Assembly (NCBI RefSeq): GCF_002973595.1
Contig: NZ_PVEO01000003.1
Coordinates: 340,876-404,875 of the forward strand
Source: Jejuia pallidilutea
Lineage (GTDB): Bacteria; Bacteroidota; Bacteroidia; Flavobacteriales; Flavobacteriaceae
Length of the DNA: 64,000 bases
Direction of reading: 5' to 3'
The first letter of the stretch is position 1. Each line of letters begins with the position of its first letter. Under the pieces are notes generated by a model. That model was not told where the DNA came from and did not search any database. It saw only the letters and a program-made list of their open reading frames with translations. The position numbers and the translations under genes were made by a program. This document shows positions 1-8,479 of the stretch, piece by piece.

Positions 1-678
1 AGAGGTGGTAGTAAGCGTATACCTAAAAAAAACATTAAGTCTTTTTTAGGCACACCAATTATTGCATATTCAATTATATCTGCCATACAAAGTAGTTTAT
101 TTGATGAGGTGATGGTATCAACCGATGATGATGAAATTGCCAAAATAGCTTTGCAGTATGGTGCTAAAGTGCCTTTTTTAAGAAGCAAGACCAATGCCAA
201 CGATTATGCGGTTTTAGCAGATGTAATAGAAGAAGTGGTCTTACAATATAAAGCAAATAACAAAACATTCAATAATGTATGCTGTATTTTGCCTACTGCA
301 CCTTTTATAACACCAACTAAAATTACTGATGGTTATAATACACTTTTAAAGAATAGTTTTGATAGTGTTTTTCCCGTGCTTGAGTTTTCGTTTCCAATAC
401 AGCGTTCACTAAAAATAGAAAACCATAAAGTAGAAATGGTATGGCATGAGTTTATGAACTCTAGATCACAAGATTTAAAACCGCGTTATCATGATGCTGG
501 CCAGTTTTATTGGATTAAAATATCGTCTTTTATGAAAGAAAAAAAATTATTTACATCTAACTCGGGCGCTTTAATCATATCTGAACTTCATGCTCAGGAC
601 ATAGATACGGAAACCGATTGGAAATTAGCTGAAATTAAATATAAATTGATGCTCAATGCGCAAAAAAATAATATTTAG
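1..678 (+). CDS. pseF: CMP-pseudaminic acid synthetase (cytidylyltransferase), 5'-truncated by window edge
   Basis: Activates a nonulosonic acid with CTP to give the CMP-sugar used by a glycosyltransferase. The frame is open from base 1; its first visible residues, RGGSKRIPKKN, are the CTP-binding signature of the NeuA/PseF family, normally about ten residues from the N-terminus, so only the extreme start is missing and 225 residues are present. The acceptor-binding segment STDDDEIA and the ILPTAPF segment fit the family. It overlaps the following PseG-type gene by 23 bases and precedes pseI, which favours pseudaminic over sialic acid. That assignment rests on context; the substrate cannot be proven from this protein alone. 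PseB and PseC are not in the window and should lie upstream. Confidence 0.87.
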   Translation, partial: RGGSKRIPKKNIKSFLGTPIIAYSIISAIQSSLFDEVMVSTDDDEIAKIALQYGAKVPFLRSKTNANDYAVLADVIEEVVLQYKANNKTFNNVCCILPTAPFITPTKITDGYNTLLKNSFDSVFPVLEFSFPIQRSLKIENHKVEMVWHEFMNSRSQDLKPRYHDAGQFYWIKISSFMKEKKLFTSNSGALIISELHAQDIDTETDWKLAEIKYKLMLNAQKNNI

Positions 679-2128
679 AGCAGATGGAAATTCTAATACA
701 GGACTAGGGCATTTATATAGATTATTTAGCTTAGTAGAAATTGCTAAAAACGCCTTCGATTTTGTGTTTTTAACACATGAAACCTCTACAAATGGTGTAA
801 TTCCTAAGGCATATAGCAAAGTAATTATTCCAGAAGCCATAACAATTGCAGATGAACCTAGATGGTTAGTCGATAATTTTTTACCAGAAACACATATCAT
901 TGTTGCTGATGGTTACCAATTCACCTCTCCTTATCAGAAACAAATAAAAGAGAAAGGCTATACACTAGTATATATTGACGATTTAGTAAAAGAACACATG
1001 TATGCTGATGTGGTTATAAACCATTCGCCGTATATAAAAGAAAAAGATTATTCAAAAGAACCCTATACTAAATTAGCACTAGGCACCCAATATGCTATGT
1101 TAAGACCGCTATTTTTAGAAGAAGCAAAAAAAGTTAAAATCATAAATGTACTTGATACTGCTTTTATTTGCTTTGGAGGCGCAGACCCATACAATTTAAC
1201 TTTAAAAGCAGTTAAGGGCTTATTGTTAATACCTCAAATTAAAAAGATTAACATTGTATTGGGCGGTGCTTATAATCACAATGAAATTTTTGATTTGGAA
1301 GAAGTCCATTCTGATAAATTAAAAATATACAAGAACCTTTCAGAACAAAAGCTGATTAATGTAATGCAGCAATGTAATTTAGCTATAGCGCCAGCGAGTA
1401 CTATTTTATATGAACTTTCTTGTGTTAAAATGCCTGTTTTAAGTGGGTATTATGTAGATAATCAAAAAAACATCTATAAGGGCTTATTAGAAAAAGAGAC
1501 TATTATAAAAGGAGGAGATTTTAAAGCGTATGAGATTTTAGATTTTAAAGATCAGGTAAAAAGTATAATAGAAAGTAATAAAATAGATTTTTATATAGAA
1601 AATCAGCATTATCTGTTCCCTGGGAATAGTAAAATGAATTTATTAGGAGTATTAAATCGGTTAAGTTTATCGTTTAGAAAAGCTAACGAAAGTGATATGT
1701 TGCAGGTATATAAATGGTCAAATGACGAATCTGTACGTAAAAACTCATTTAATCCAGAATCAATAGAATTGGAAGCGCATAAAAAGTGGTTTAAAAATAA
1801 AATTCATGATAAAAACACATTATTTTTGATAGCTTTAATAAATAATAAGGCTGCAGGAGTTGTACGATATGAATTAGATCAAAATGGATCGACGATAGGG
1901 ATACTGATATCAAAGGAGTATAGAGGGCAAAGGCTTGCTAGTGAGTTTTTAAAACAATCGGCAAAACTTTACTTCAAAACCAATCAACAACCTATAGTGG
2001 CTTACATAAAAAAAGAAAATATAGCATCGGTCAAGGCCTTTAAAAAGGCAAGATATTCTTACTTTAAAGATGAAATAGTTAATGGATGTTTTAGTTTTGT
2101 GTATAAATTAGAAAAAGAGAATGTTTAA
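656..2128 (+). CDS. pseG: PseG-type UDP-sugar hydrolase fused to a GNAT N-acetyltransferase (PseG-PseH)
   Basis: Residues 1 to about 330 are a GT-B-fold nucleotide-sugar hydrolase of the PseG family, which removes UDP from 2,4-diacetamido-2,4,6-trideoxy-altrose. The N-terminal RADGNSNTGLGHLYR contains the Gly-His of the catalytic region, and IAPASTILYE near residue 245 is the UDP-binding part. Residues about 338-485 are a GNAT domain, with an acetyl-CoA loop YRGQRLASEF near 422 and an N-terminal FRKANESD strand, as in PseH, the 4-N-acetyltransferase acting one step earlier. At 490 residues it is about 150 longer than stand-alone PseG. The ATG at 656 lies inside the end of pseF and the end overlaps pseI by 8 bases, indicating translational coupling. 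The fusion puts two consecutive Pse steps in one chain. Confidence 0.86.
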   Translation: MRKKIIFRADGNSNTGLGHLYRLFSLVEIAKNAFDFVFLTHETSTNGVIPKAYSKVIIPEAITIADEPRWLVDNFLPETHIIVADGYQFTSPYQKQIKEKGYTLVYIDDLVKEHMYADVVINHSPYIKEKDYSKEPYTKLALGTQYAMLRPLFLEEAKKVKIINVLDTAFICFGGADPYNLTLKAVKGLLLIPQIKKINIVLGGAYNHNEIFDLEEVHSDKLKIYKNLSEQKLINVMQQCNLAIAPASTILYELSCVKMPVLSGYYVDNQKNIYKGLLEKETIIKGGDFKAYEILDFKDQVKSIIESNKIDFYIENQHYLFPGNSKMNLLGVLNRLSLSFRKANESDMLQVYKWSNDESVRKNSFNPESIELEAHKKWFKNKIHDKNTLFLIALINNKAAGVVRYELDQNGSTIGILISKEYRGQRLASEFLKQSAKLYFKTNQQPIVAYIKKENIASVKAFKKARYSYFKDEIVNGCFSFVYKLEKENV

Positions 2129-3140
2129 AGAGAATTGTTTTATAATAGCGGAGTTGTCCGCAAATCATGGTGGTAGCTTAGACATAGCCAAAGAAACTAT
2201 AAGAGCAGCAAAAAGGGCTGGAGCCGATGCTATAAAACTACAAACCTATACCGCAGATACAATAACATTAAATGTAAAAAACCCGCATTTTAAAATTAAG
2301 CAAGGTACCGCTTGGGATGGGCAATATTTGTATGACTTGTACAAAGGAGCATCATTGCCTTGGGAATGGCACAAACCCTTGTACGATTTAGCAAAAGTAG
2401 AAGGATTGGTTTGTTTTTCGTCTCCTTTTGATACTACTGCTGTTGATTTTTTAGAAGAATTAAATACCCCAATCTACAAAGTGGCTTCATTCGAGATTAC
2501 CGATATTCCCTTGATACATTATATGGCATCAAAACAAAAACCAATAATTATTTCCACAGGAATAGCTACCATTGAAGATATAGAACTTGCCATTAATACT
2601 TGCAAAAAAGTTGGAAACAACGATATTACCATTTTAAAATGCACTTCAGCCTATCCAGCTGACCCAGAAGATGCCAACTTAAAAACAATACCTAATATAG
2701 CCGAACGTTTCGGAGTTAAATCAGGACTTTCAGATCACACAATGGGTATTGAAGCACCAATGATAGCGGTTGCCCTTGGCGCAAAAGTAATAGAAAAACA
2801 CTTTATATTAGACAAGAGTATAGGAGGGGCTGATGCCCATTTTTCATTAGATGAAGCAGAATTTAAGAAAATGGTAGATGCGGTGAGACTAACCGAAAAA
2901 TTAATGGGTAGTGTAAATTACAAAATGACCGATAAAAAGAAAAGGAGTAGGGAGTTTTCACGCTCATTATTTGTTACTAAAGATGTAAAAAAAGGCGATG
3001 TGATTACTAAAGAAAATATAAAATCTATAAGACCTGGTTATGGGTTACATCCAAAATATTATGATGATATTTTAGGAAAAACATTTTCTGAAAATATAGA
3101 AAAGGGCACACCTTTAAAATTAGGCTTTATCAATAACTAA
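2121..3140 (+). CDS. pseI: Pseudaminic acid synthase
   Basis: Condenses the hexose made by PseG with phosphoenolpyruvate to give pseudaminic acid. The 339-residue protein has the NeuB-type TIM barrel, starting AELSANHGGS at residue 10 and continuing with IKLQTYTADT, the conserved ISTGIA strand and the GLSDHTMG and EKHFILDKSIGGADAHFSLD segments that hold metal and PEP ligands. A C-terminal SAF (antifreeze-like) domain spans about residues 280-339 and normally completes the active site of the partner subunit in the dimer. Length is typical. NeuB, LegI and PseI are close relatives; neighbouring PseG is what points to pseudaminate. It is the last gene of a three-gene overlapping unit. Confidence 0.87.
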   Translation: MFKENCFIIAELSANHGGSLDIAKETIRAAKRAGADAIKLQTYTADTITLNVKNPHFKIKQGTAWDGQYLYDLYKGASLPWEWHKPLYDLAKVEGLVCFSSPFDTTAVDFLEELNTPIYKVASFEITDIPLIHYMASKQKPIIISTGIATIEDIELAINTCKKVGNNDITILKCTSAYPADPEDANLKTIPNIAERFGVKSGLSDHTMGIEAPMIAVALGAKVIEKHFILDKSIGGADAHFSLDEAEFKKMVDAVRLTEKLMGSVNYKMTDKKKRSREFSRSLFVTKDVKKGDVITKENIKSIRPGYGLHPKYYDDILGKTFSENIEKGTPLKLGFINN

Positions 3141-3305
3141 TGTATATACAAGAAACCATAAAAGTTTAAAGAAACTAGGAAATAACTTATAGGTGTTTAA
3201 TACTTTTATAGAAAAGAAGGGTGAAGTTCATACACTAAACTTTGGTCTTTAAATTCTAAAAACACAATAAGGGAACTAAAAGCAGCAGTACTAAAGTTAC
3301 AAAAT

Positions 3306-4547
3306 TTGAAATTAAATAAAAGCCTTTTAAAGTCTAATAAAAAGTTATTGTCTTTTATGGCATTGAGCTATTTTGACAAAGCCATTATTTTTTTACTTCC
3401 ATTACTTGTTTTATATCTTTTTGGAGAGAAAGAGATATATGTATCTATAGAATATATATATTCAATAACCATTGTAGCTATTCCGTTACTAGATTTAGGA
3501 TTATCGGGCTATTTTTTTTACGCGTACAGAGAAGCAGATAATAAAAATGAGGTTTTAGAAGTATTTACTAATTTTTTTAAGAGATTATATATACTTATTG
3601 GGTTCGTGGGACTTATTTTTATTGCGGTACATTATCTTGTTTTTCCATTTGAAAATCTAATATTATTTATAGTATATAGAGTATTATTTGTTTTAGCAAC
3701 TACTTTTTTAGCCTCTTATTTTAGATTAATTAATAAACCACAAAAAGTTGTTTTTATAACTATACTTTCAAATACATTGTCATTATTATTTTTATTTTTT
3801 TATTTTTTTTTAAATTATGATTTCTCACTATGGTTAATATTTATAGGGCAAATACTGTTTTCTAGTATTTATTTTTTTAAATGTTTAAAAGATGTATTAG
3901 TTAGTATAAATAAAAAACTAAAAGTATTATATACAGCCAAGATATTAAAGGACACAATTCTATTTTCATGGCCAAACATAATTCAAACATTTTTGCTACT
4001 ATATATTTCTAATTATGGAAAAATAAATGCATTAACAAAAATGCCAATTGATGATGGAGTTTTGTTATCATTAGTACAACGTTTTTCAATGCTTATATTC
4101 TTAACTCATTCCTCTGTCTGGGCTTTTTTGGTTAAAGATATTTATGTCGAAAAGAATGTATTACATATAAGAAAAAGTATTTTATATAAATATCTAATTC
4201 TACTTTCTTTCGCTCTTTTTATGGTGGTCATAATTGCAAGTTTCCTCCTCTCTTACAATTATGTAGGGAATAGCCTTTACAGATCGCTTAAAATCTCCTT
4301 TTTAATTATTGGGCAAACATTTTTAGGCTGTATTTATGCCTATCTTGAAGTTCATTACGGACGAGAAAATAAAAACATTATAAAATTGTACTTAGCTATT
4401 TTTGGAGCTTTGATATTTGTGACAATATTAGTTTTATTACAAATAGATTTCTTAGAAAGAATATCAATTGCTATGTTTGCTAGCACATTAGTTTCTCTAT
4501 TACTAAGTATGTTTATTCTCTACAAGAGGAATTATAAAATGGTTTAA
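3306..4547 (+). CDS. Polysaccharide flippase-like membrane protein (Wzx/MATE-type)
   Basis: A 413-residue integral membrane protein with about 12 hydrophobic segments and short basic loops, the pattern of Wzx-type flippases that move undecaprenyl-linked repeat units across the inner membrane. No diagnostic short motif was recognised; the call rests on topology, the DLGLSGYFFY segment after the second helix pair (common in this superfamily) and the position between pseudaminate synthesis and a Wzy-like gene. The start is uncertain: TTG at 3306 gives a basic N-terminus, ATG at 3357 would remove 17 residues, and the frame stays open back to 3225 without an ATG. The gene is strikingly AT-rich, as is usual for Wzx/Wzy genes. 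Confidence 0.72.
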   Translation: MKLNKSLLKSNKKLLSFMALSYFDKAIIFLLPLLVLYLFGEKEIYVSIEYIYSITIVAIPLLDLGLSGYFFYAYREADNKNEVLEVFTNFFKRLYILIGFVGLIFIAVHYLVFPFENLILFIVYRVLFVLATTFLASYFRLINKPQKVVFITILSNTLSLLFLFFYFFLNYDFSLWLIFIGQILFSSIYFFKCLKDVLVSINKKLKVLYTAKILKDTILFSWPNIIQTFLLLYISNYGKINALTKMPIDDGVLLSLVQRFSMLIFLTHSSVWAFLVKDIYVEKNVLHIRKSILYKYLILLSFALFMVVIIASFLLSYNYVGNSLYRSLKISFLIIGQTFLGCIYAYLEVHYGRENKNIIKLYLAIFGALIFVTILVLLQIDFLERISIAMFASTLVSLLLSMFILYKRNYKMV

Positions 4548-4569
4548 TAAGCACATTACAAAAAAAAGA

Positions 4570-5922
4570 ATGAATAAAAACATATGTTTTATTGCAAATT
4601 ATTACAAAACAGATGTTTTTGTTGAAATTGCTAAGGTATTAAGCGGGTCTAATATAAAATCCTTTTGGATTATCCCAAATAGAAAGCAATATGAGTTTTT
4701 AAAGACCATGTTTCATGAAAATCAATTATTATATATAGGAAAAAAAGAAGTTTTATCACATAACAATAAAACAGTAAATATTGATTTAAAAATTAATGAA
4801 TTAGTTTATGGCGACAGGGTTTTAAGTATGGAATCTAAAGGTTGGACTTTTGATTATTTATTGAAATTAAAAGAACTAGTATATGATTTTATAAATACAA
4901 ATACAATTGAGTTTGTTTTTGGAGAAGTAACATGGGCTCATGAGCTAGCTGTTCATAGATTAACCATAGAAGCCAAAGAGCTTAATTGTCAATTTTTAAA
5001 CCCTCACACCATTAGAATTCCAAATAATAGGTTTGCTTTTTTTACGGATGAATATCAGTCTAATATTAAACAATTATCTAACTTATCATCACTAAGCGAT
5101 GACCTTAGCATTAAACTTGAAAAACCTTCATATCTCGCTATAAACGATAAACTAATAGCTAAAAAGGGAACATTAAAGCATAATTTAATATTAATTAAAA
5201 ACTTTATTTTAAGAACGAATCAAGATGTAAACGATCCTACTTTATACTCGAGTCCATTAACACAATTTAAAATTAGAACTAGCGAGGTTTTTAATCGGGT
5301 TTTATTTAAATGGTTCGTGTCAGAAACCTTAATTAAAGATTTGCCAAAAAACAAGAAACAACTTCTTTTTACACTTCACAAACAGCCAGAGGCTTCTATA
5401 GATGTTATAGGTAGGTATTATGAAAACCAATTAGAACTGATTAAAAATATATGGCGAATACTACCAGAGGACTATATTTTATTGGTCAAGGAGCACTCTA
5501 ATGCAATAGGAGACAGAAACCTGAAGTTTTATAAAACTGTAAAGAATTTACATAATGTATATCTTATAAATAATAAAGCAGATTCTCATAAGCTATTAGA
5601 TAATGTTGAAGCTGTCTTTACGGTATCTGGCACTATTGCCTACGAAGCCGCATTAAAAGGAAAAAAAGGGTTTACATTTGCACCAGCTTTTTTTAATAAA
5701 ATGACGACCTGCACAGAAGTATCTTGGAAAGATTTTAAAAACAAATCGTTAGATGATTTAATTAATGAACAAAATAATAGCCTAAGCCCAAAATTATTTT
5801 CTAAATGGTTGCTAGAAAACTCTTTCGAAGGTATTATGTCTGATGCTTTTGGAGATCCTAGATCTATTAATAAAGAGAATATTCACAAACTAGCCAATGC
5901 TTTTATTACTATAGTACAATAA
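4570..5922 (+). CDS. Capsule-biosynthesis-type glycosyltransferase (KpsS/KpsC-like), candidate pseudaminyltransferase
   Basis: A soluble 450-residue protein with features of the Capsule_synth family, which includes bacterial Kdo transferases of capsule linkers. Visible motifs are LHKQPEAS at 269-276, followed by a GRYYENQ segment, VKEHS at 306-310 (the family usually has KEHP) and VSGTIAYEAALKGKKGF from 352, the donor-binding loop typical of these GT-B enzymes. It directly follows the flippase and its stop overlaps the next start (TAATG), so it is part of the glycan operon. Since the family uses CMP-ulosonic donors and the operon makes CMP-pseudaminate, transfer of pseudaminic acid is a reasonable inference, not something the sequence proves. 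Confidence 0.68.
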   Translation: MNKNICFIANYYKTDVFVEIAKVLSGSNIKSFWIIPNRKQYEFLKTMFHENQLLYIGKKEVLSHNNKTVNIDLKINELVYGDRVLSMESKGWTFDYLLKLKELVYDFINTNTIEFVFGEVTWAHELAVHRLTIEAKELNCQFLNPHTIRIPNNRFAFFTDEYQSNIKQLSNLSSLSDDLSIKLEKPSYLAINDKLIAKKGTLKHNLILIKNFILRTNQDVNDPTLYSSPLTQFKIRTSEVFNRVLFKWFVSETLIKDLPKNKKQLLFTLHKQPEASIDVIGRYYENQLELIKNIWRILPEDYILLVKEHSNAIGDRNLKFYKTVKNLHNVYLINNKADSHKLLDNVEAVFTVSGTIAYEAALKGKKGFTFAPAFFNKMTTCTEVSWKDFKNKSLDDLINEQNNSLSPKLFSKWLLENSFEGIMSDAFGDPRSINKENIHKLANAFITIVQ

Positions 5923-7172
5923 TGTTAGTATTAAAAAAAAATAACATCTTTAAAAGAGTACTAATTGTGACTATTTTGAGCTTGTCCTTTACAAGTTTAA
6001 ATGCTTTTAATCTAGGAGGTATATCATTTTCTTTTTTTCTTTTATGTAGCACTATTTTTATTGGGCTGATTAGCGTTTTTGAATTTAAAATGCCAGCCTT
6101 AAAAGATGAACTAGTAATTTTAATTTCATTTTATATAATTTTAAGTGCGTTATTGAATTTAAGTACTTTTAAAGCTACATCAGTAATTTATTCGTTTTTG
6201 TTTTTGTTTTTGTTTTTGTACATAACGCATTATTCGAAAAAACATTTATCTGTTGACAATTTTATTTGGATATTAAAATTCATTTTAATTGCTTTTTTTA
6301 TAATATTATTAATCTCTCAAATTGCCGTTTTATTTGATTTACATAATTTAGAAGGTCCAAAAGGGTATTTTCAGAGTACAGGTCAATTAGGTATTCAATA
6401 TAATAATATTACTGGAGTATATAGGTTTCATTCTTTATCTACGGAGCCTTCTTATGCAGCCATAATAGTATTAATTTCTTTTGCAGTTTTAAGTGGTTTA
6501 GTTGATGAAAAAAAGAAACTTGTAGTATATGGAGCTATACTATTATACATGTTATTTAGCTTTAAATCTGCTATTGGTTTTATAATATTGGTGTTTTGGA
6601 TTTTTGCACAGTTTAAAATAAAAAGAAAGTATTTTATAATATCTGGATCAATAGTTTTAATAGGTATTCTATTGTTCTTTTTTACAAATGTTGGAGGGAA
6701 AAGTGTGGAACGAATAAGAGAAGTAGTATTCTTATTGTTTTCTGATTCTTCTAATTTTATAAAAAACTTAAACCTTATTGATTCTAGTGCGTACGCAAGA
6801 ATAGGACCAACTTTTACTTATATAAAGGAAATGGATTTATTAAATTACCACACCTATTTTGGTTTTGGTGCTGCATCTTCTGAACCGTACTTTTCTAAAA
6901 TAATATATCCAGAAGCTTGGAATAAGCACATGGTTTTTAGGCCACCATTCATTCCGGGCTTTTTGTATGATTATGGTTTTATAGGTGCTTTTCTAGTTTT
7001 TGCATTCATTTGGAAACATATAAAAAAGCAAAATATTTTTTTTAAGGTCGTTTTTTTGCTAATAATAATAAATTCAAATTTTAATACACAGCTTTTTTGG
7101 TTTGCTATAATATTTATTTATTTATATAATTTTTATAAGCCTAAAACGAAAGGGTTAATTAATCAAGAATGA
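5922..7172 (+). CDS. O-antigen/capsule polymerase-like membrane protein (Wzy-type)
   Basis: A 416-residue protein with about 11 predicted membrane helices and one large loop (about residues 140-175) ending in FHSLSTEPSYAA, a segment typical of Wzy polymerases and related O-antigen ligases. A second loop around 280-340 holds charged and aromatic residues. Wzy proteins link repeat units on the periplasmic face of the inner membrane. The ATG shares its first A with the stop of the preceding transferase gene. It is one of three polymerase/ligase-like proteins in the cluster, so which one polymerises and which one ligates cannot be decided from sequence. Confidence 0.7.
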   Translation: MLVLKKNNIFKRVLIVTILSLSFTSLNAFNLGGISFSFFLLCSTIFIGLISVFEFKMPALKDELVILISFYIILSALLNLSTFKATSVIYSFLFLFLFLYITHYSKKHLSVDNFIWILKFILIAFFIILLISQIAVLFDLHNLEGPKGYFQSTGQLGIQYNNITGVYRFHSLSTEPSYAAIIVLISFAVLSGLVDEKKKLVVYGAILLYMLFSFKSAIGFIILVFWIFAQFKIKRKYFIISGSIVLIGILLFFFTNVGGKSVERIREVVFLLFSDSSNFIKNLNLIDSSAYARIGPTFTYIKEMDLLNYHTYFGFGAASSEPYFSKIIYPEAWNKHMVFRPPFIPGFLYDYGFIGAFLVFAFIWKHIKKQNIFFKVVFLLIIINSNFNTQLFWFAIIFIYLYNFYKPKTKGLINQE

Positions 7173-7205
7173 GAGATTAAACCCTGAATTTGCCCCTGAT
7201 TTATA

Positions 7206-7319
7206 ATGTTTAATCAATTAAATTCATTAGTAGTGTTTTTTGCTTTGTTATTTGTTTTTATAATTTATAGTGTAAATAAAACTTCTTCTGGTTTTTATAA
7301 ATTTGTAGCAGAAAAGTAA
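7206..7319 (+). CDS. Possible 37-residue single-pass membrane peptide
   Basis: A short frame in the 193-base gap between the Wzy-like gene and the next glycosyltransferase. It starts with ATG, encodes one uninterrupted hydrophobic helix (about residues 8-21, VVFFALLFVFIIYS) and ends with a basic tail. The composition is that of a real membrane peptide, but the surrounding DNA is very AT-rich, in which TTT- and ATT-rich frames arise by chance, and no promoter or family is recognised. It could be a small membrane protein or the remnant of a larger membrane gene. Confidence 0.25.
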   Translation: MFNQLNSLVVFFALLFVFIIYSVNKTSSGFYKFVAEK

Positions 7320-7365
7320 TAGGTTTGTATTTTAAAATAAATTACGTTAAGAGAAGGAAAGGGCG

Positions 7366-8472
7366 ATGAAAAAAAACATATTGGTTGATGCCCACATTTT
7401 TGATGATAAATATCAAGGGACTCGTACTTATTTAAAAGGGCTTTATTCTGAACTTATACCTATTGCAAATAATTGGCATTTTTTTTTAGTAGCTCGAGAT
7501 ATTGAGAATTTAAAAAAAGAATTTGGAGCTCACCAAAACGTTACTTATGTTCAATTAAAGAGCAAAAATAAATTTCGCCGTTTATTAATAGAATTTCCCC
7601 AAATAATAAGAAATCATAAAATTGAGTATGCTCATTTTCAATATATATGTCCGCCAATTAAAAACTGTAAACTAGTTATTACAATTCACGACATTCTTTT
7701 TGAACAAAGCGAATTCAGAAAGTTTTTCCCTTTAAAATATAGGGTCGTTAATAGTTTTTTGTTTAGGTGGTCTTCAAAAAAAGCAGATTTGCTTTTAACT
7801 GTTTCACAATACTCGCGAGTTAAAATTTCTGAATTATATAACATACCTATAGATTCAATTTACATAACACCCAATGCCGTTATAAATAATGAATATACAG
7901 AACAAGCAGTTGAAGCCCGTATAGCATCGCTTGGGAAATTTATTCTTTATGTATCAAGGGTAGAACCCCGAAAAAATCATTTAGGACTATTAAAAGCCTT
8001 TGTTGAATTAAATTTGGCTGAAAAAGGCTATAAACTTGTGTTTATAGGTAAAAAGGATATTCTCTATAAAGAACTGGAAACTTACATAACAAACAATTTA
8101 GCTAAAATTACAGGCAATGTTATATGGTTACATTCTATTTCTAATAAAAGTCTTGAGGCATATTATAAAAATTGTGAATTGTTTGTTTTTCCCTCATTTG
8201 CAGAAGGATTTGGGATTCCCCCTTTAGAGGCCATAGCACATAAAAGTAAAATTTTATGTTCAAAAAACACAGCGATGGCAGATTTTGATTTACCAGATGC
8301 TTTGGTTTTTGATCCTAATAATATTGAAGAGTTGAAATATAAAATGACTGTTCAATTAGCTAGTAAAGAAGTACAACTTCAGGTTTATAATAAAATTTTG
8401 GCCAAGTATAATTGGTTGAAAATAGCGCAAGATTATTTTAAACTTTTAGAAAAACATCATAATAAAGTTTAA
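7366..8472 (+). CDS. Glycosyltransferase family 4
   Basis: A retaining GT-B transferase of 368 residues acting on the cytoplasmic face during repeat-unit assembly. The N-terminal domain begins VDAHIFDDKYQGTRTY (acceptor side) and has the ITIHDILFE strand common in GT4 enzymes. The C-terminal domain has YVSRVEPRKN at about 195, followed by the E-x7-E element FAEGFGIPPLEA at 278-289, which binds the nucleotide-sugar donor. Length is normal. The donor sugar is not readable from the sequence. It begins a group of closely spaced genes continuing into the ligase-like gene 7 bases downstream. Confidence 0.86.
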   Translation: MKKNILVDAHIFDDKYQGTRTYLKGLYSELIPIANNWHFFLVARDIENLKKEFGAHQNVTYVQLKSKNKFRRLLIEFPQIIRNHKIEYAHFQYICPPIKNCKLVITIHDILFEQSEFRKFFPLKYRVVNSFLFRWSSKKADLLLTVSQYSRVKISELYNIPIDSIYITPNAVINNEYTEQAVEARIASLGKFILYVSRVEPRKNHLGLLKAFVELNLAEKGYKLVFIGKKDILYKELETYITNNLAKITGNVIWLHSISNKSLEAYYKNCELFVFPSFAEGFGIPPLEAIAHKSKILCSKNTAMADFDLPDALVFDPNNIEELKYKMTVQLASKEVQLQVYNKILAKYNWLKIAQDYFKLLEKHHNKV

Positions 8473-8479
8473 TAAAATA

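Noticed and set aside
1..3140. Legionaminic or sialic acid instead of pseudaminic acid as product
   Set aside because: Those pathways use NeuC/LegG-type epimerase-hydrolases; the present hydrolase is of the PseG type. Upstream pseB/pseC outside the window would settle it.
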